Shown piece after piece: positions 44,390 through 53,571 of a stretch of 64,000 nt of DNA. How positions within the stretch are numbered: the stretch's first letter is position 1; every line of letters begins with the position of its first letter. Source of the stretch: Vulcaniibacterium gelatinicum (lineage in GTDB: Bacteria > Pseudomonadota > Gammaproteobacteria > Xanthomonadales > Xanthomonadaceae); NCBI RefSeq assembly GCF_008033445.1, contig NZ_VNKO01000002.1:62001-126000 (forward strand), given 5' to 3'. A program made the position numbers and the translations under genes. A model generated the notes under the pieces. That model saw only the letters and a program-made list of their open reading frames with translations, ran no database searches and had not been told where the DNA came from.

Positions 44390-45165
44390 GGCGTGGCGCT
44401 CCGGGCACAGCGGAAGCCGAGGTTGGCGGTGGCGTCGCGCCCTTCCAGCGAGGACAGCATCGCCACCCGCATCAGCACCGCGTAGTTCTCGCGGTCGTCC
44501 ATGGACAGCGCGCCGGCGCCGCAGAAGCGGGTCTTGTCGGGATCGCCCTGGGTGCGGTTGTCGCCGTCCACGAGCAATGAGGCGTGATCCTCGGTCCATT
44601 CCCAGACCAGCCCGTGCAGGTCCTGCACGCCGTAGGCGTTCGGCGCCTGCAGCCCGGCGCGGGGCAGGACTTCGTTCGAAGGGCGCGAGTACCAGGCCAG
44701 GATGCGCCGGCGCCAGGCCGGATCGCGGCGCGCGTCCCTGCGCGTCTCGTCGGCCGCCGCCGCGTACTCCCATTCCGTCCAGGTCGGCAGGCGCGCGCCG
44801 ATGGATTCGCAGTAGGCGCTGGCGGCGAACCAGCTCACCCACACCACCGGCTGCTCCGGCAGCGCGTGCGGGCCGAGTTCGGTGGGCGACTGCCAGTGCG
44901 CGAGATAGCGCGGCTCGGCGAACACCGGCGACACCCGGTCGCGCCGCCACTGCGGATTGCGGCGCACGAACGCCAGGAACTCGGCGTTGGTGACCGGCCG
45001 GCGCATCAGCGCGAAGGGGGCGATGCGCACGCCCCGCTTCGCGTCCTCGTACTGCAGCGCCGACTTGAAGGTGCCGCCCGGCAGCCCGACATAGCGCAAG
45101 GCCGCGTCGCCGGCCAGGCCGGCGACGGGCAGGGCGAGCAGCAGGGCCGCCAGGACCGCGCGCAT
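44386..45165 (-). CDS. nirV: NirV-like SUMF1-fold periplasmic protein
   Basis: A 259-residue exported protein (signal peptide about 1-19) with the formylglycine-generating-enzyme fold: 'MRRPVTNAEFLAFVRR', 'PVVWVSWFAASAYCESIGARLPTWTEWEYAAAA', 'WEWTEDHASLL' and the end 'LGFRCARSA'. It lacks the paired cysteines of true formylglycine enzymes in the usual place, so sulfatase activation is unlikely. It follows nirK by 5 bases, as nirV does in other denitrifiers; its exact role in nitrite reduction is not established. Confidence 0.85.
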   Translation of the reverse strand: MRAVLAALLLALPVAGLAGDAALRYVGLPGGTFKSALQYEDAKRGVRIAPFALMRRPVTNAEFLAFVRRNPQWRRDRVSPVFAEPRYLAHWQSPTELGPHALPEQPVVWVSWFAASAYCESIGARLPTWTEWEYAAAADETRRDARRDPAWRRRILAWYSRPSNEVLPRAGLQAPNAYGVQDLHGLVWEWTEDHASLLVDGDNRTQGDPDKTRFCGAGALSMDDRENYAVLMRVAMLSSLEGRDATANLGFRCARSATP

Positions 45166-45170
45166 GGCGC

Positions 45171-46694
45171 TCAGTGGCCTCCGGAGGCGTTGGCCGGCTT
45201 CTGCTGCCGCAGCTTGGCCACTTCCTCGGCGCTGACGCGGCCGCCGGGGTTGCCCCAGCTGTTGAGCACGTAGGTGGCGATGTTGGCCACCTCGTCGTCG
45301 GTGAGCTGGCTCATCGGCGGCATGTTCGAGTTGTAATCCTTGCCGTTGACCTTCACCGGCCCGACCAGGCCGTGCAGGATCACGCTCGCCACGCGCTTGG
45401 GATCGGCCGCGATCCAGTCCGACTTGGCCAGCGGCGGGAACACCCCTTCCAGGCCCTGGCCTTCGGGCTGGTGGCAGGTGGCGCAGGTGCCGTTGAACAG
45501 CGCCTTGCCGGCCGCGATCTGCTCCTGCAGTGTGAGCGCGCCGGCCTTGGCCGCCGTGGCCGCGGTGGCCACCGCCTGCAGGTTCGGCTGCGCGCGGTCG
45601 CCCAGGTAGACGTAGTCCACTTCCTTGCCCGAGTAGATCGCCTTGTTCTCCGGGCCGTCGGCCTTGAGGATCGCCAGCGCGCCCTTGTTGAACGCGCGGA
45701 AGATGGAGTGGTCCACCAGCACGTAGCTGCCCGGCACTTCCATGTGGAATTCGGCGATCGCCGCGCCGCCCGCCGGGATCAGCGTGGTCTGCACGTTCTC
45801 CTGGTACTTGGTGCCGCCCTCGAACCAGACCTTGTCGAAGATCTCGCCGATCACGTGGAAGCTCGACACCAGGTTCGGGCCGCCGTTGCCCACGTACAGG
45901 CGCACCGTCTCGCCCACCTTCGCGGTGAGTGCCTTGTCGCCGGTGAGCGCGCCCTCGGCGCCGTTGAACAGCACGTAGGTCGGGTGCTCGTCGATCGCCT
46001 TCTCCATGTCGAAGGGCTGGTGGCCTTTCTCGCGGTACTTGCCCCTGGTGTAGAAGTCGCCCTGCATCACGTAGTACTCGCGGTCCACCTTGGGCAGCCC
46101 TTGCGGCGGCTCGACCAGGATCAGGCCGTACATGCCGTTGGCCACGTGCATGCCCACCGGCGCGGTGGCGCAGTGGTACACGTACAGGCCGGCGTTGAGC
46201 GCCTTGAAGGTGAAGCGCGAGGAATGCCCCGGCGCGGTGAAGCTGGACGCCGCGCCGCCGCCCGGCCCGGTGACGCCGTGCAGGTCGATGTTGTGCGGCA
46301 TCTTGCTGTCCGGGAGGTTGCGCAGGTGGAATTCCACCGTGTCGCCCTGGCGCACGCGGATGAAGCTGCCGGGCACCGTGCCGCCGAAGGTCCAGAAGGT
46401 GTAGGTCACGCCTTCGGAGATCTCCATGTCCTTCTCGACCACGTCGAGCTCGACGATCACCTTGGCGGGATGGTTGCGGCCGGTGGGCGGCGGCACCTGG
46501 GGCGGGGCGGTGAGCACGGCCTTGATCGGTTCGCCCTGCGGCGGGCCGAAATCGCCCTTGCGCGAGCCACCGCTGTCCTCGGCGGCCGCCTTGGCGGCGG
46601 AATCGGCCCCGTCGGCCGGGGCTTGGCCCTTGCAGCCCGCCATGCCGACGGCGAGCGCGGCAGCGATGGCGAGGGTCAGGGAACGGGAGTTCAT
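45171..46694 (-). CDS. nirK: copper nitrite reductase NirK, AniA-type, with C-terminal cytochrome c
   Basis: Reduces nitrite to NO. The 507-residue precursor has a lipobox 'VGMAGC' (C21), an Asp/Gly/Lys-rich linker, then two cupredoxin domains. Type 1 copper ligands are H134, C175, H183, M188; type 2 ligands are H139, H174, H280, with catalytic D137. '[11 protein letters not shown]' and '[21 protein letters not shown]' mark the class II (Neisseria AniA-like) form. A cytochrome c domain follows, with CATCH at 404-408 and a Met in 'SNMPPMSQL'. AAGGAG precedes ATG 46694 and a TTGAC-N4-GTCAA box lies 71 bases upstream. Electrons may enter through the fused heme or from azurin. Confidence 0.96.
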   Translation of the reverse strand: MNSRSLTLAIAAALAVGMAGCKGQAPADGADSAAKAAAEDSGGSRKGDFGPPQGEPIKAVLTAPPQVPPPTGRNHPAKVIVELDVVEKDMEISEGVTYTFWTFGGTVPGSFIRVRQGDTVEFHLRNLPDSKMPHNIDLHGVTGPGGGAASSFTAPGHSSRFTFKALNAGLYVYHCATAPVGMHVANGMYGLILVEPPQGLPKVDREYYVMQGDFYTRGKYREKGHQPFDMEKAIDEHPTYVLFNGAEGALTGDKALTAKVGETVRLYVGNGGPNLVSSFHVIGEIFDKVWFEGGTKYQENVQTTLIPAGGAAIAEFHMEVPGSYVLVDHSIFRAFNKGALAILKADGPENKAIYSGKEVDYVYLGDRAQPNLQAVATAATAAKAGALTLQEQIAAGKALFNGTCATCHQPEGQGLEGVFPPLAKSDWIAADPKRVASVILHGLVGPVKVNGKDYNSNMPPMSQLTDDEVANIATYVLNSWGNPGGRVSAEEVAKLRQQKPANASGGH

Positions 46695-46764
46695 GGCGGT
46701 CTCCTTGCGCGTGGATGGCGATGGCCGGGTGCGCTCAGGGTGAGCCCGCCCAGGCGCCGGCGCG

Positions 46765-46778
46765 TTGACCCACGTCAA
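46765..46778 (-). promoter_or_regulatory. FNR/DNR-type box upstream of nirK
   Basis: TTGACCCACGTCAA, a perfect TTGAC-N4-GTCAA palindrome, centred 77 bases before the nirK start and 62 bases downstream of the sirB2 stop. The eleven bases TGACCCACGTC recur at the norB box (59107-59117). Confidence 0.8.
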
Positions 46779-46839
46779 GTCCGTGCCGGCGCGGAACACA
46801 ACGCAGGCCGCGCCCGGTACGGGTCAGGCGTGGGACGCG

Positions 46840-47238
46840 TCAGAGGTGGGATGCGAACCAGCCGAGCGGATGGTGCGCGCGCGCGATCGTGTACACGAAG
46901 CCGAAGGTCAGCAGCGCCGCAGCGTAGCAGACCGCCCGGCCGCGACGGGTGCGGGCGCGCCGCAGCGCATACACGCCGAGCACGATGTACAGCACCAGCA
47001 GCAGCACCTTCACCGTGAGCCAGCCGTTGGCGAACATCGCCCCCGGCAGGATGGTCAGCAGCATCAGCGCCGCGGTGAGCAGTGCGCTGTCCACGGTGTA
47101 GCTCAGCCAGCGCACCGGCCAGGCCAGCGGCCAGCGCGCGCCGCCGAGCGCGAACGCCCCGCGCAGCGCGAACAGCGCGCCGCTGGCCAGGGCCAGGAAC
47201 ACGTGGACCTGCTTGATCTGCGGATAGAACTCGAGCAT
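46840..47238 (-). CDS. SirB2-family membrane protein
   Basis: A 132-residue protein with about four membrane helices ('QIKQVHVFLALASGALFALRG', 'LSYTVDSALLTAALMLLTIL', 'LTVKVLLLVLYIVLGVYALRRAR') and histidines in the first helix that suggest heme binding. The SirB2/SirB-like family is often seen beside nirK and nnrS. The molecular role is unknown. ATG 47238 fits the family; the frame runs back to 47277 without support. It lies 40 bases after nnrS in the same direction. Confidence 0.75.
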   Translation of the reverse strand: MLEFYPQIKQVHVFLALASGALFALRGAFALGGARWPLAWPVRWLSYTVDSALLTAALMLLTILPGAMFANGWLTVKVLLLVLYIVLGVYALRRARTRRGRAVCYAAALLTFGFVYTIARAHHPLGWFASHL

Positions 47239-47278
47239 CGCGCCAATGCCGTCACGGGCGCCCGCGCCCGCCGACACT

Positions 47279-48511
47279 CTACCCCGGCCGGCCGTCCACC
47301 CGCGGCGCGAGCGTGATCCGGCCGATCCGCGCCACCCACGGCGCCAGGGCCAGCAGCCAGCCGAATGCGGCGATGGTCTGCCAGCGCAGGCCGTCCCCGG
47401 CGAACTCGGCGCCGATGCGCAGCACCGCCACCGCCTGGATCGCGGCGAAGGCGAACCACGCCGCCTTCGGCATCGCCAGCGCGCGCCCGGAATGGCCCTG
47501 CGTCACCCGCGTCACCATCGCCACCAGCACGCTGCCGAAGAAGCCCACGAACAGCGCGTGCGCCGGCGCGCGGCCGAGCGTGAACTCCCCGGCGAGCAGA
47601 TAGGTCAGGCTTTGCGCCGTGTACAGCGCGAACGCCACCGGCAGCCACGCCAGGCCCACGAACAGCACGGTCAGCAGCCCGGGCTTCGGCCCGCGCGGCC
47701 ACCAGCGCCAGCACAGCGTCGCGGCCAGCGCCAGCAGCGGCAGGTCGGCGAGCCACAGCCATGGGTAGGCGTGCACCAGCTCCAGCGCCAGGTGCGCGAG
47801 CGCGAGCGGCCAGAACACCGCCAGCAGCCACAACGGCCGCCACGGCCGGTAGCCGGGCACCACGTTGCCGGCGAAGAACGGGAACATCCGGTGCGCCACC
47901 GTCATGTACATCGGCAGCAGCAGACCGAAGCTGCCGAACTTGATGCTGGCGAAGGCCCACAGCGGCGAGCCGCCGAGGGTGAACGCCAGCCACGCCACCA
48001 GCCCGGTGAAGCCGAGCAGCAGCGCCAGGAAACACGAGCGCGCATGCCAGGTGTTGCCCGGTTCGCGCCACAGCAGCGGCCCGAGCGTGACCAGGCCGGC
48101 GATCCAGCCGCCGAGGGTCATCAGCACGCCGACGGTCAGCCCCGCCTCCAGCCCGAGCGCACCGAGCAGCAGCGCGATCTGGCCGCCGAACAGGCCCATG
48201 CCCACCGGCACGTAACGCCGGCGCGGGATCTCCGGCAGCCCCATCCAGCGCGGGAACACCGTGAGCAGGAAGCCGAACACGAAGCTCGCCAGCATCTGGT
48301 ACTGCATCACGAACGCATGCAGCCAGCCGGCGGGCAGCGCCGGTTGCGGCAGGGGCAGCGCCCAGCGTGCCGACGCCAGCCACGCCGCCCACCACAGCAT
48401 CGCCAGCAGCACGTTGCCGGCGCCGACGAAGAACAGCAGCCGGTGCGGGGCTGCGGCGAGCAGGCGGGGGGACGGCGCGAGGGCGGGGGCGGGGAGGGGA
48501 GCGGCGTGCAT
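47279..48511 (-). CDS. nnrS: NnrS-family heme-copper membrane protein
   Basis: A 410-residue inner-membrane protein with about twelve helices. Conserved histidine and aromatic motifs are in 'PHRLLFFVGAGNVLLAML', 'MTVAHRMFPFFAGNVVP' and 'ALFVGFFGSVLVAMVTRVTQGHSGR'. NnrS eases NO stress in bacteria that reduce nitrite. A box TTGACCGGGATCAA lies 36 bases before ATG 48511, close enough that transcription from -41.5 would begin at about the start codon. It leads the nnrS-sirB2 unit. Confidence 0.9.
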   Translation of the reverse strand: MHAAPLPAPALAPSPRLLAAAPHRLLFFVGAGNVLLAMLWWAAWLASARWALPLPQPALPAGWLHAFVMQYQMLASFVFGFLLTVFPRWMGLPEIPRRRYVPVGMGLFGGQIALLLGALGLEAGLTVGVLMTLGGWIAGLVTLGPLLWREPGNTWHARSCFLALLLGFTGLVAWLAFTLGGSPLWAFASIKFGSFGLLLPMYMTVAHRMFPFFAGNVVPGYRPWRPLWLLAVFWPLALAHLALELVHAYPWLWLADLPLLALAATLCWRWWPRGPKPGLLTVLFVGLAWLPVAFALYTAQSLTYLLAGEFTLGRAPAHALFVGFFGSVLVAMVTRVTQGHSGRALAMPKAAWFAFAAIQAVAVLRIGAEFAGDGLRWQTIAAFGWLLALAPWVARIGRITLAPRVDGRPG

Positions 48512-48546
48512 GGGCGGCAGTGTGCGCAGACGCCGGCGCGGCGGCC

Positions 48547-48560
48547 TTGACCGGGATCAA
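48547..48560. promoter_or_regulatory. FNR/DNR hybrid box between nnrS and the heme-PAS kinase
   Basis: TTGACCGGGATCAA joins a TTGAC and an ATCAA half-site. It is 36 bases from the nnrS start and 82 bases from the kinase start at 48642, so it could act on either or both divergent genes. Confidence 0.7.
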
Positions 48561-48641
48561 GGCACGCGCCCGCTGCGGGCCGCCACCACGCCCAGGGCCG
48601 GATCCTCACGCCCCGGTGTTACCCTCGCCCGGAGGTGTCCC

Positions 48642-51119
48642 ATGGCCCTGCGGCTGGCGATGCATGCCCTGTGGTTGCTGCGCGCGGCGGCACTGGTGTT
48701 GCCGCTGTCGGCGGTGATCGCATGGCAGGCCTGGCGCGGGATCCAGGAGCTGACGGCGGTGGCGGGCGCGGCGAGCCTGAACCTGGCCCGGCAAGCAGCG
48801 GCGCAGTACGACGCCCGGCTGGCGGATACCGACAGCATGCTGCGCAGCCTCGGGCGGCGGCCCGGCATCGCCACGGCCGCGCCCGGGCAGTGCGACCCGT
48901 TGCTGCGGGAGTTGCCGGGCCTGCTGTCCACCGCCGCGCTGGATGTGGCGGTGACCGATGCGGCCGGGCGCTGGCTGTGTTCGGCACGCCCGGCTGCAGC
49001 GTTGCCGGCGCTGCGGTTCGCCGACGCCGGGGCCGGCCACGGCCTGGCGGTGTCGGAGCCCGCGCGCGACCCGGCCAGCGGCCGCTGGGTGCTCGCGTTG
49101 GCACGCACGTTCCCGGACGCGGGCGGCCGGCGACTGCTCCTGCTGCTGGATCTCGAATGGCTCGGCGCGTCGCTGCCCGACGGGCCCCGGCCGGAGGGCG
49201 CGGTCATCACGCTCGTCAGCGCCGACGCCCGGCTGCTGGCGCGCGTACCGCCGTTGCCCGGCAGCGTCGGGCACAAGGTGCAAGGCGTGGATGCGGTCGT
49301 GCGCGGGCGCGCGCTCGGTGAAGGCGTGTTTTCCGCGACCGGGCTGGACGGCATCGAGCGCGTGTACGCGGTGGCGCCGGTGCCGCGGGCCGGCTGGCAG
49401 GTGTACGCCGGCTTGCCCGAGCGTGCGCTGATGGCGCCGGTGCGCCGGCATGCGCTCGAACTGGGCGGGGTGCTCGCCCTGCTCGCGCTGCTGGTGCTGG
49501 CGTGGTTCTGGCGCATGCGGCGCTCGATGGGCGCGGCGCGCGGCATGCTGGTGGCCGCGGCGCAGGCGATGGGTGCCGGCGGCGGCCCGGTGCCGTTGCG
49601 CCCGGGCGGCCCGCAGGAACTGCAGCAGGCGGCCGAGGCCTTCAACTGCATGCTCGAGGCACGTGCGCGGCTCGAAGACGAACTGGCCACCCAGACCAAC
49701 CTGCTGCGCGGCATCGTGGACGCGGTGGCGGACGCGATCGTGGTGATGGACACCGAACGCCGCATCCGGCTGTTCAACCCGGCCGCCGAACGCCTGTTCG
49801 GCTACCACGCCGGGGAAGTGTCCGGCCGGAACGTCAGCATGCTCATGCCGCCGCCGTACCGGGACGAGCACGACGGCTACGTGGAACGCTACCTGCGCAC
49901 CGGCGAGCGCCGCATCATCGGCATCGGCCGCGAGGTCCACGGCCTGCGCCGCGACGGCGAAGCGGTGCCGCTCGACCTCGCCATCAACGAGTTCAGCGCC
50001 GGCGGCGAGCGGCTGTTCGTGGCGGTGCTGCGCGACCTGCGTCCGCAACGCCAGGCCGAAGCCGAGCGCCGCGCCAGCGAGCTGCGTTGGCGGCTGGCGG
50101 TGGAGGGCGCCGACATCGGCCTGTGGGACTGGGACCTGGCCAGCGGCCGGGTCTATTACTCGCCCACCTGGAAGCGTCAACTCGGCTATCGCGACGACGA
50201 GATCGGCGACAGTGTGGAGGAGTGGCGCTCGCGCGTGCATCCGGACGACCTGGCCGGGGCCGAAGCCCGGATGCAGGAACTGCTGGCGCGGCCGGTGGCC
50301 GATTTCCAGAGCGAGTTCCGCATGCGCCACTGCGACGGCGGCTGGCGCTGGATCCTGGCCCGCGGCGCGGTGCTGCTCGACGCCGAGGGCCGGCCGCAGC
50401 GCGTGCTCGGCGTGCATGTGGACATCACCGCGCTGCGCCGTTCCGAGCAGCAACTGCGCGAGGCACGCCAACAGGCGCAGGCGCTCGCGCGGCGGCTGGT
50501 GGCCCTGCGCGACGACGAGCAGCGCCGGCTGGCCGCCGAGCTGCACGACCGGATCGGCCAGAACCTGACCGCGCTGAGCCTGGCCCTGGGCCTGATCGAG
50601 GCCGATGCGGCGGGCCGCGCGGACCGCGCGGCGAAACGGCTGCATGATGCGCGTTCGCTGCTGGAGGCCACGATCGCCGCAGTCCGCGACCTGATCACAG
50701 AACTGCGGCCGGTCGTGCTCGATGATTACGGCCTGCTGACCGCGCTGCGCTGGTACGGCGAACAGCTCGGCCGCCGCACCGGGCTCGTGATCCAGGTCGA
50801 AGGCGACGATGCGCGCCCCGGCCCCGCGGTCGAGGCGACGCTGTTCCGGATCGCCCAGGAGGCGCTCATCAATGCGGCCAAGCACGCACAGGCCACGTCG
50901 GCGCGTGTCCGCCTGCGGGGCGACCATGCCGCCCTGCGGCTGGAGGTCGCCGACGACGGCATCGGCTTCGACCCCGCTGCGCTGCACCCCGGCGAGGGAT
51001 CTCACCTCGGCCTGGTCTTGATGCGCGAACGCGCCGAGGCGCTGGGCGCGCGCCTGCACGTGGACAGTGCGCCCGGCCGTGGCACCCGCGTGGTCGTGGA
51101 ATGGAATGCGCCGGCATGA
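48642..51119 (+). CDS. membrane sensor kinase with FixL-like heme-PAS and NarX-type core
   Basis: An 825-residue kinase. A first membrane helix (about 10-30), a periplasmic sensory region (30-265) and a second helix (about 273-292) are followed by a HAMP-like linker, PAS1 (355-470), PAS2 (482-605), HisKA_3 with the phospho-histidine H635 ('LAAELHDRIGQNLTALSLALG') and a HATPase domain to the end. PAS1 has H410, R416, I425, I428 and R430, matching heme-pocket residues H200, R206, I215, I218 and R220 of Bradyrhizobium FixL. The start follows GGAGG. The stop overlaps the regulator gene (ATGA). Oxygen or NO sensing is inferred. Confidence 0.8.
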   Translation: MALRLAMHALWLLRAAALVLPLSAVIAWQAWRGIQELTAVAGAASLNLARQAAAQYDARLADTDSMLRSLGRRPGIATAAPGQCDPLLRELPGLLSTAALDVAVTDAAGRWLCSARPAAALPALRFADAGAGHGLAVSEPARDPASGRWVLALARTFPDAGGRRLLLLLDLEWLGASLPDGPRPEGAVITLVSADARLLARVPPLPGSVGHKVQGVDAVVRGRALGEGVFSATGLDGIERVYAVAPVPRAGWQVYAGLPERALMAPVRRHALELGGVLALLALLVLAWFWRMRRSMGAARGMLVAAAQAMGAGGGPVPLRPGGPQELQQAAEAFNCMLEARARLEDELATQTNLLRGIVDAVADAIVVMDTERRIRLFNPAAERLFGYHAGEVSGRNVSMLMPPPYRDEHDGYVERYLRTGERRIIGIGREVHGLRRDGEAVPLDLAINEFSAGGERLFVAVLRDLRPQRQAEAERRASELRWRLAVEGADIGLWDWDLASGRVYYSPTWKRQLGYRDDEIGDSVEEWRSRVHPDDLAGAEARMQELLARPVADFQSEFRMRHCDGGWRWILARGAVLLDAEGRPQRVLGVHVDITALRRSEQQLREARQQAQALARRLVALRDDEQRRLAAELHDRIGQNLTALSLALGLIEADAAGRADRAAKRLHDARSLLEATIAAVRDLITELRPVVLDDYGLLTALRWYGEQLGRRTGLVIQVEGDDARPGPAVEATLFRIAQEALINAAKHAQATSARVRLRGDHAALRLEVADDGIGFDPAALHPGEGSHLGLVLMRERAEALGARLHVDSAPGRGTRVVVEWNAPA

Positions 51120-51754
51120 CCGTGCAGCTGCTGATCGCCGACGACCACCCGATCGTGTGCGAGGGCTTGCGGCTCCTGTTCGAGGCCCAATCGGATCTGC
51201 GCGTGGTCGGCACCGCCGGCGACGGTCCCACCGCGGTCGCCGAGGCCGAACGCCTGCGGCCGGACGTGGTGGTGATGGACTTCAACATGCCCGGCCTGGA
51301 CGGCATCGAGGCCTGCCGCCGGATCCGCGCCGCGTTGCCCGGCACGCGCGTGCTGATGTTGTCCATGCACGGCAGCTCCGAGCATGTGTTCCGCGCGCTG
51401 CAGGCCGGCGCCGACGGCTACGTGCTCAAGGAGTCGGTGGCGGGCGAGGTGGTGGCGGCGGTGCGGACGGTGTTCGCGGGGCGCCGCTACCTCGGGCGTG
51501 GCCTGGAATGGAGGATCGAGGAGAAGCACGGCGAGAGCCCGCTCGACCGGCTCAGCCCGCGCGAACGGCAGGTGCTGCAACTGCTCGCCGCCGGGCGCTC
51601 CAATCCCGAGATCGCCACGCTGCTGTCGCTGTCGGTGAAGAGCGTGGAAACCTACCGCAGCCGCCTGCTCGCCAAGCTCGGCATCGAGAGCCTGGCCGGG
51701 CTGGTGCGGTTCGCGATCGAGCACGGCCTGGCGCCGACGGGGCCGCCGCGCTGA
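51116..51754 (+). CDS. NarL/FixJ-type response regulator
   Basis: A 212-residue regulator and cognate partner of the kinase just upstream (ATGA overlap). The receiver (1-120) has D9/D10, phospho-acceptor D55 ('VVVMDFNMPGLDG') and the 'VLKESVAGE' Lys. A LuxR-type helix-turn-helix at about 145-205 has 'LSPRERQVLQLLAAGRSNPEIATLL' and 'SVKSVETYRSRLLAKLGI'. It is expected to activate or repress respiratory genes; target sites cannot be deduced. Confidence 0.9.
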   Translation: MTVQLLIADDHPIVCEGLRLLFEAQSDLRVVGTAGDGPTAVAEAERLRPDVVVMDFNMPGLDGIEACRRIRAALPGTRVLMLSMHGSSEHVFRALQAGADGYVLKESVAGEVVAAVRTVFAGRRYLGRGLEWRIEEKHGESPLDRLSPRERQVLQLLAAGRSNPEIATLLSLSVKSVETYRSRLLAKLGIESLAGLVRFAIEHGLAPTGPPR

Positions 51755-51831
51755 ACCCGTCGCGGTTCCCCCCGGCTGCGTCCGCTTCGATCCAGGCTCG
51801 TCATGAGCCGCACCGATGAATGCGGCCATGT

Positions 51832-51845
51832 TTGATCCGGGTCAA
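51832..51845 (+). promoter_or_regulatory. FNR-like box before the second sensor kinase
   Basis: TTGATCCGGGTCAA, a TTGAT and GTCAA hybrid, centred 73 bases before ATG 51912. At -41.5 it would start transcription near 51880, leaving a 32-base leader with a GAGG ribosome site at 51899-51902. Confidence 0.7.
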
Positions 51846-51911
51846 GCAACTGGTCGTAGGCTTCAAGCTTCCCTGACAGACGCCGACGGCACGCGAGCCG
51901 AGGTTGCCGGC

Positions 51912-53561
51912 ATGGACGTCACCCGGCCCCTGAGCGGCGTATCCCACTTCGTGATCGGCGGGTGGCCGACCTATGCCGGGCTCGCGGGCCTGCTGCTGCT
52001 CTCGGTCTCCGCGCTCGCCTTCGTGGGCTGGTTCGCCGCGGTGCCGGCGCTCACCGCGAGCGGATCCGGCTTCTATCTGATGCGGCCGGCCACCGCGCTC
52101 GGCGTCGCCGTGCTCGGGACAAGCCTGCTGTGCGCCGGCAGCGGACGGCTGCGGGTGCTGGCCACGCCGGCCGCGAGCCTGCTGGTCGCCGTTGCCGCGC
52201 TCGATTTCGCGCAGACGCTCGGGCTGGTGCCGGGCAGGCTCGACGCATGGTTGGTGTCGCTGGTGTCGTGGCCCGGCCGCAGCCCGCAGGACGGCTCGCC
52301 GCTGCTCTCGGGCGCGATGCTGCTGGCGCTGGGGCTGGCGCTGTGGCTGCTGCCGGCGCGGCGCCGTTGGCGACGGCGGATCGGCAACCTGTTGGCCACG
52401 GGGGTGTTCGGGCTCGGCCTGCTCTCCTCGCTCGGCTACGGCTACGGCTACACCTACACGCAGGGGTTCCGGACCGTGGCCACGGCCTACCCGGTGGTGC
52501 CATTGCCGTTCGCGTTCGCGGCGATGGCCGCTGCGCTGGTGCTGCTCGGCGCGAGCCGGGACGGTGCCTGCGTGCGGCTGCTGACCGCGCGCGGCGAAGG
52601 CGGGCGGCTGGCCCGGCGCCTGCTGCCGGTCTCGCTCCTGGTGCCGATCCTGATCGGCTGGCTGCAGCAGCTCGGCGAATGGATGGGGTACTACGACCGC
52701 GGGTTCGGCGACGCCATGGCGGTGGTCGCCAGCATCGGCGTGTTCACTTTCGTGCTCTACCGCTATTCGCGCGCGCTGGAATACGCCGACATCCAGCGCC
52801 GCCGGGCCGCGCGCCGCCTGAACGCGCTCAACGCCGCGCTCGAGGCGCGCGTGCACGAGCGCACCGCCCAGCTCGAGGCCGCGGTGCAGAACCTGGAAAG
52901 CTTCAGCTACTCGGTTTCGCACGACCTGCGCGCGCCGCTGCGCTCGATAGACAACTTCTCCCAGTTCCTGGTCGAGGACTATGCCGACCGACTCGACGCC
53001 GAAGGCCAGCGCCTGGTCGGCGTGATCCGCCGCAACGCCCAGCGCATGGGGCAATTGATCGACGACATGCTGGCGTTCTCGCGCGCCGGCACCTGCGAGA
53101 TGGTCCACGCGCCCTTCGACCCGGCGCCGCTGGTGGAAACGGTGCTCGAGGACCTGGCGGTGGACCGGGAGCGCTGCGAGATCGTGGTCGGACCGCTGCC
53201 TCGCCTGCACGGCGACAAGGCGATGATCCGCCAGGTCCTGTTCAACCTGCTGTCCAATGCGGTCAAGTTCTCGGCGTCCCGCGAACGGCCGCGGATCGAG
53301 GTCGCCGGCACGGTCGCCGACGGGGAGGCGCGGATCACGGTCACCGACAACGGCGTCGGCTTCGACCCGGCGTTCGCGCACAAGCTGTTCCGCATGTTCG
53401 AGCGCTTGCATCCGGACGCCGAGTTCGAGGGCACGGGCGTGGGGCTTGCGATCGTGCGCCGGATTGTCGAGCGCCACGGCGGCCGGGTCTGGGCCGAGGG
53501 CAATGTGGGCGCCGGCGCCTCGTTCGGCTTTTCGCTGCCGCTCGGCGGCGGCACCCAGTGA
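51912..53561 (+). CDS. multi-helix membrane sensor histidine kinase
   Basis: A 549-residue kinase. The N-terminal 300 residues hold about seven to eight membrane helices with no sensor domain I recognise. A coiled coil (about 300-325) leads to HisKA with H337 in 'SFSYSVSHDLRAPLRSIDNFS' and a HATPase domain with 'NLLSNAVKFSA', 'DNGVGFD', 'FERLHPDAEFEGTGVGLAI'. This kinase core is close to that of phytochrome-type and cyanobacterial kinases that pair with Rcp1-like receivers. I chose ATG 51912 because the longer open frame would run through the FNR-like box. It heads a three-gene operon with a receiver and a c-di-GMP protein. Confidence 0.82.
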   Translation: MDVTRPLSGVSHFVIGGWPTYAGLAGLLLLSVSALAFVGWFAAVPALTASGSGFYLMRPATALGVAVLGTSLLCAGSGRLRVLATPAASLLVAVAALDFAQTLGLVPGRLDAWLVSLVSWPGRSPQDGSPLLSGAMLLALGLALWLLPARRRWRRRIGNLLATGVFGLGLLSSLGYGYGYTYTQGFRTVATAYPVVPLPFAFAAMAAALVLLGASRDGACVRLLTARGEGGRLARRLLPVSLLVPILIGWLQQLGEWMGYYDRGFGDAMAVVASIGVFTFVLYRYSRALEYADIQRRRAARRLNALNAALEARVHERTAQLEAAVQNLESFSYSVSHDLRAPLRSIDNFSQFLVEDYADRLDAEGQRLVGVIRRNAQRMGQLIDDMLAFSRAGTCEMVHAPFDPAPLVETVLEDLAVDRERCEIVVGPLPRLHGDKAMIRQVLFNLLSNAVKFSASRERPRIEVAGTVADGEARITVTDNGVGFDPAFAHKLFRMFERLHPDAEFEGTGVGLAIVRRIVERHGGRVWAEGNVGAGASFGFSLPLGGGTQ

Positions 53562-53571
53562 GGTCCATGCC

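Noticed and set aside
44386-45165. NirV-like protein as a true sulfatase-activating formylglycine enzyme
   Set aside because: The two catalytic cysteines are not in the expected position and no sulfatase gene lies nearby.
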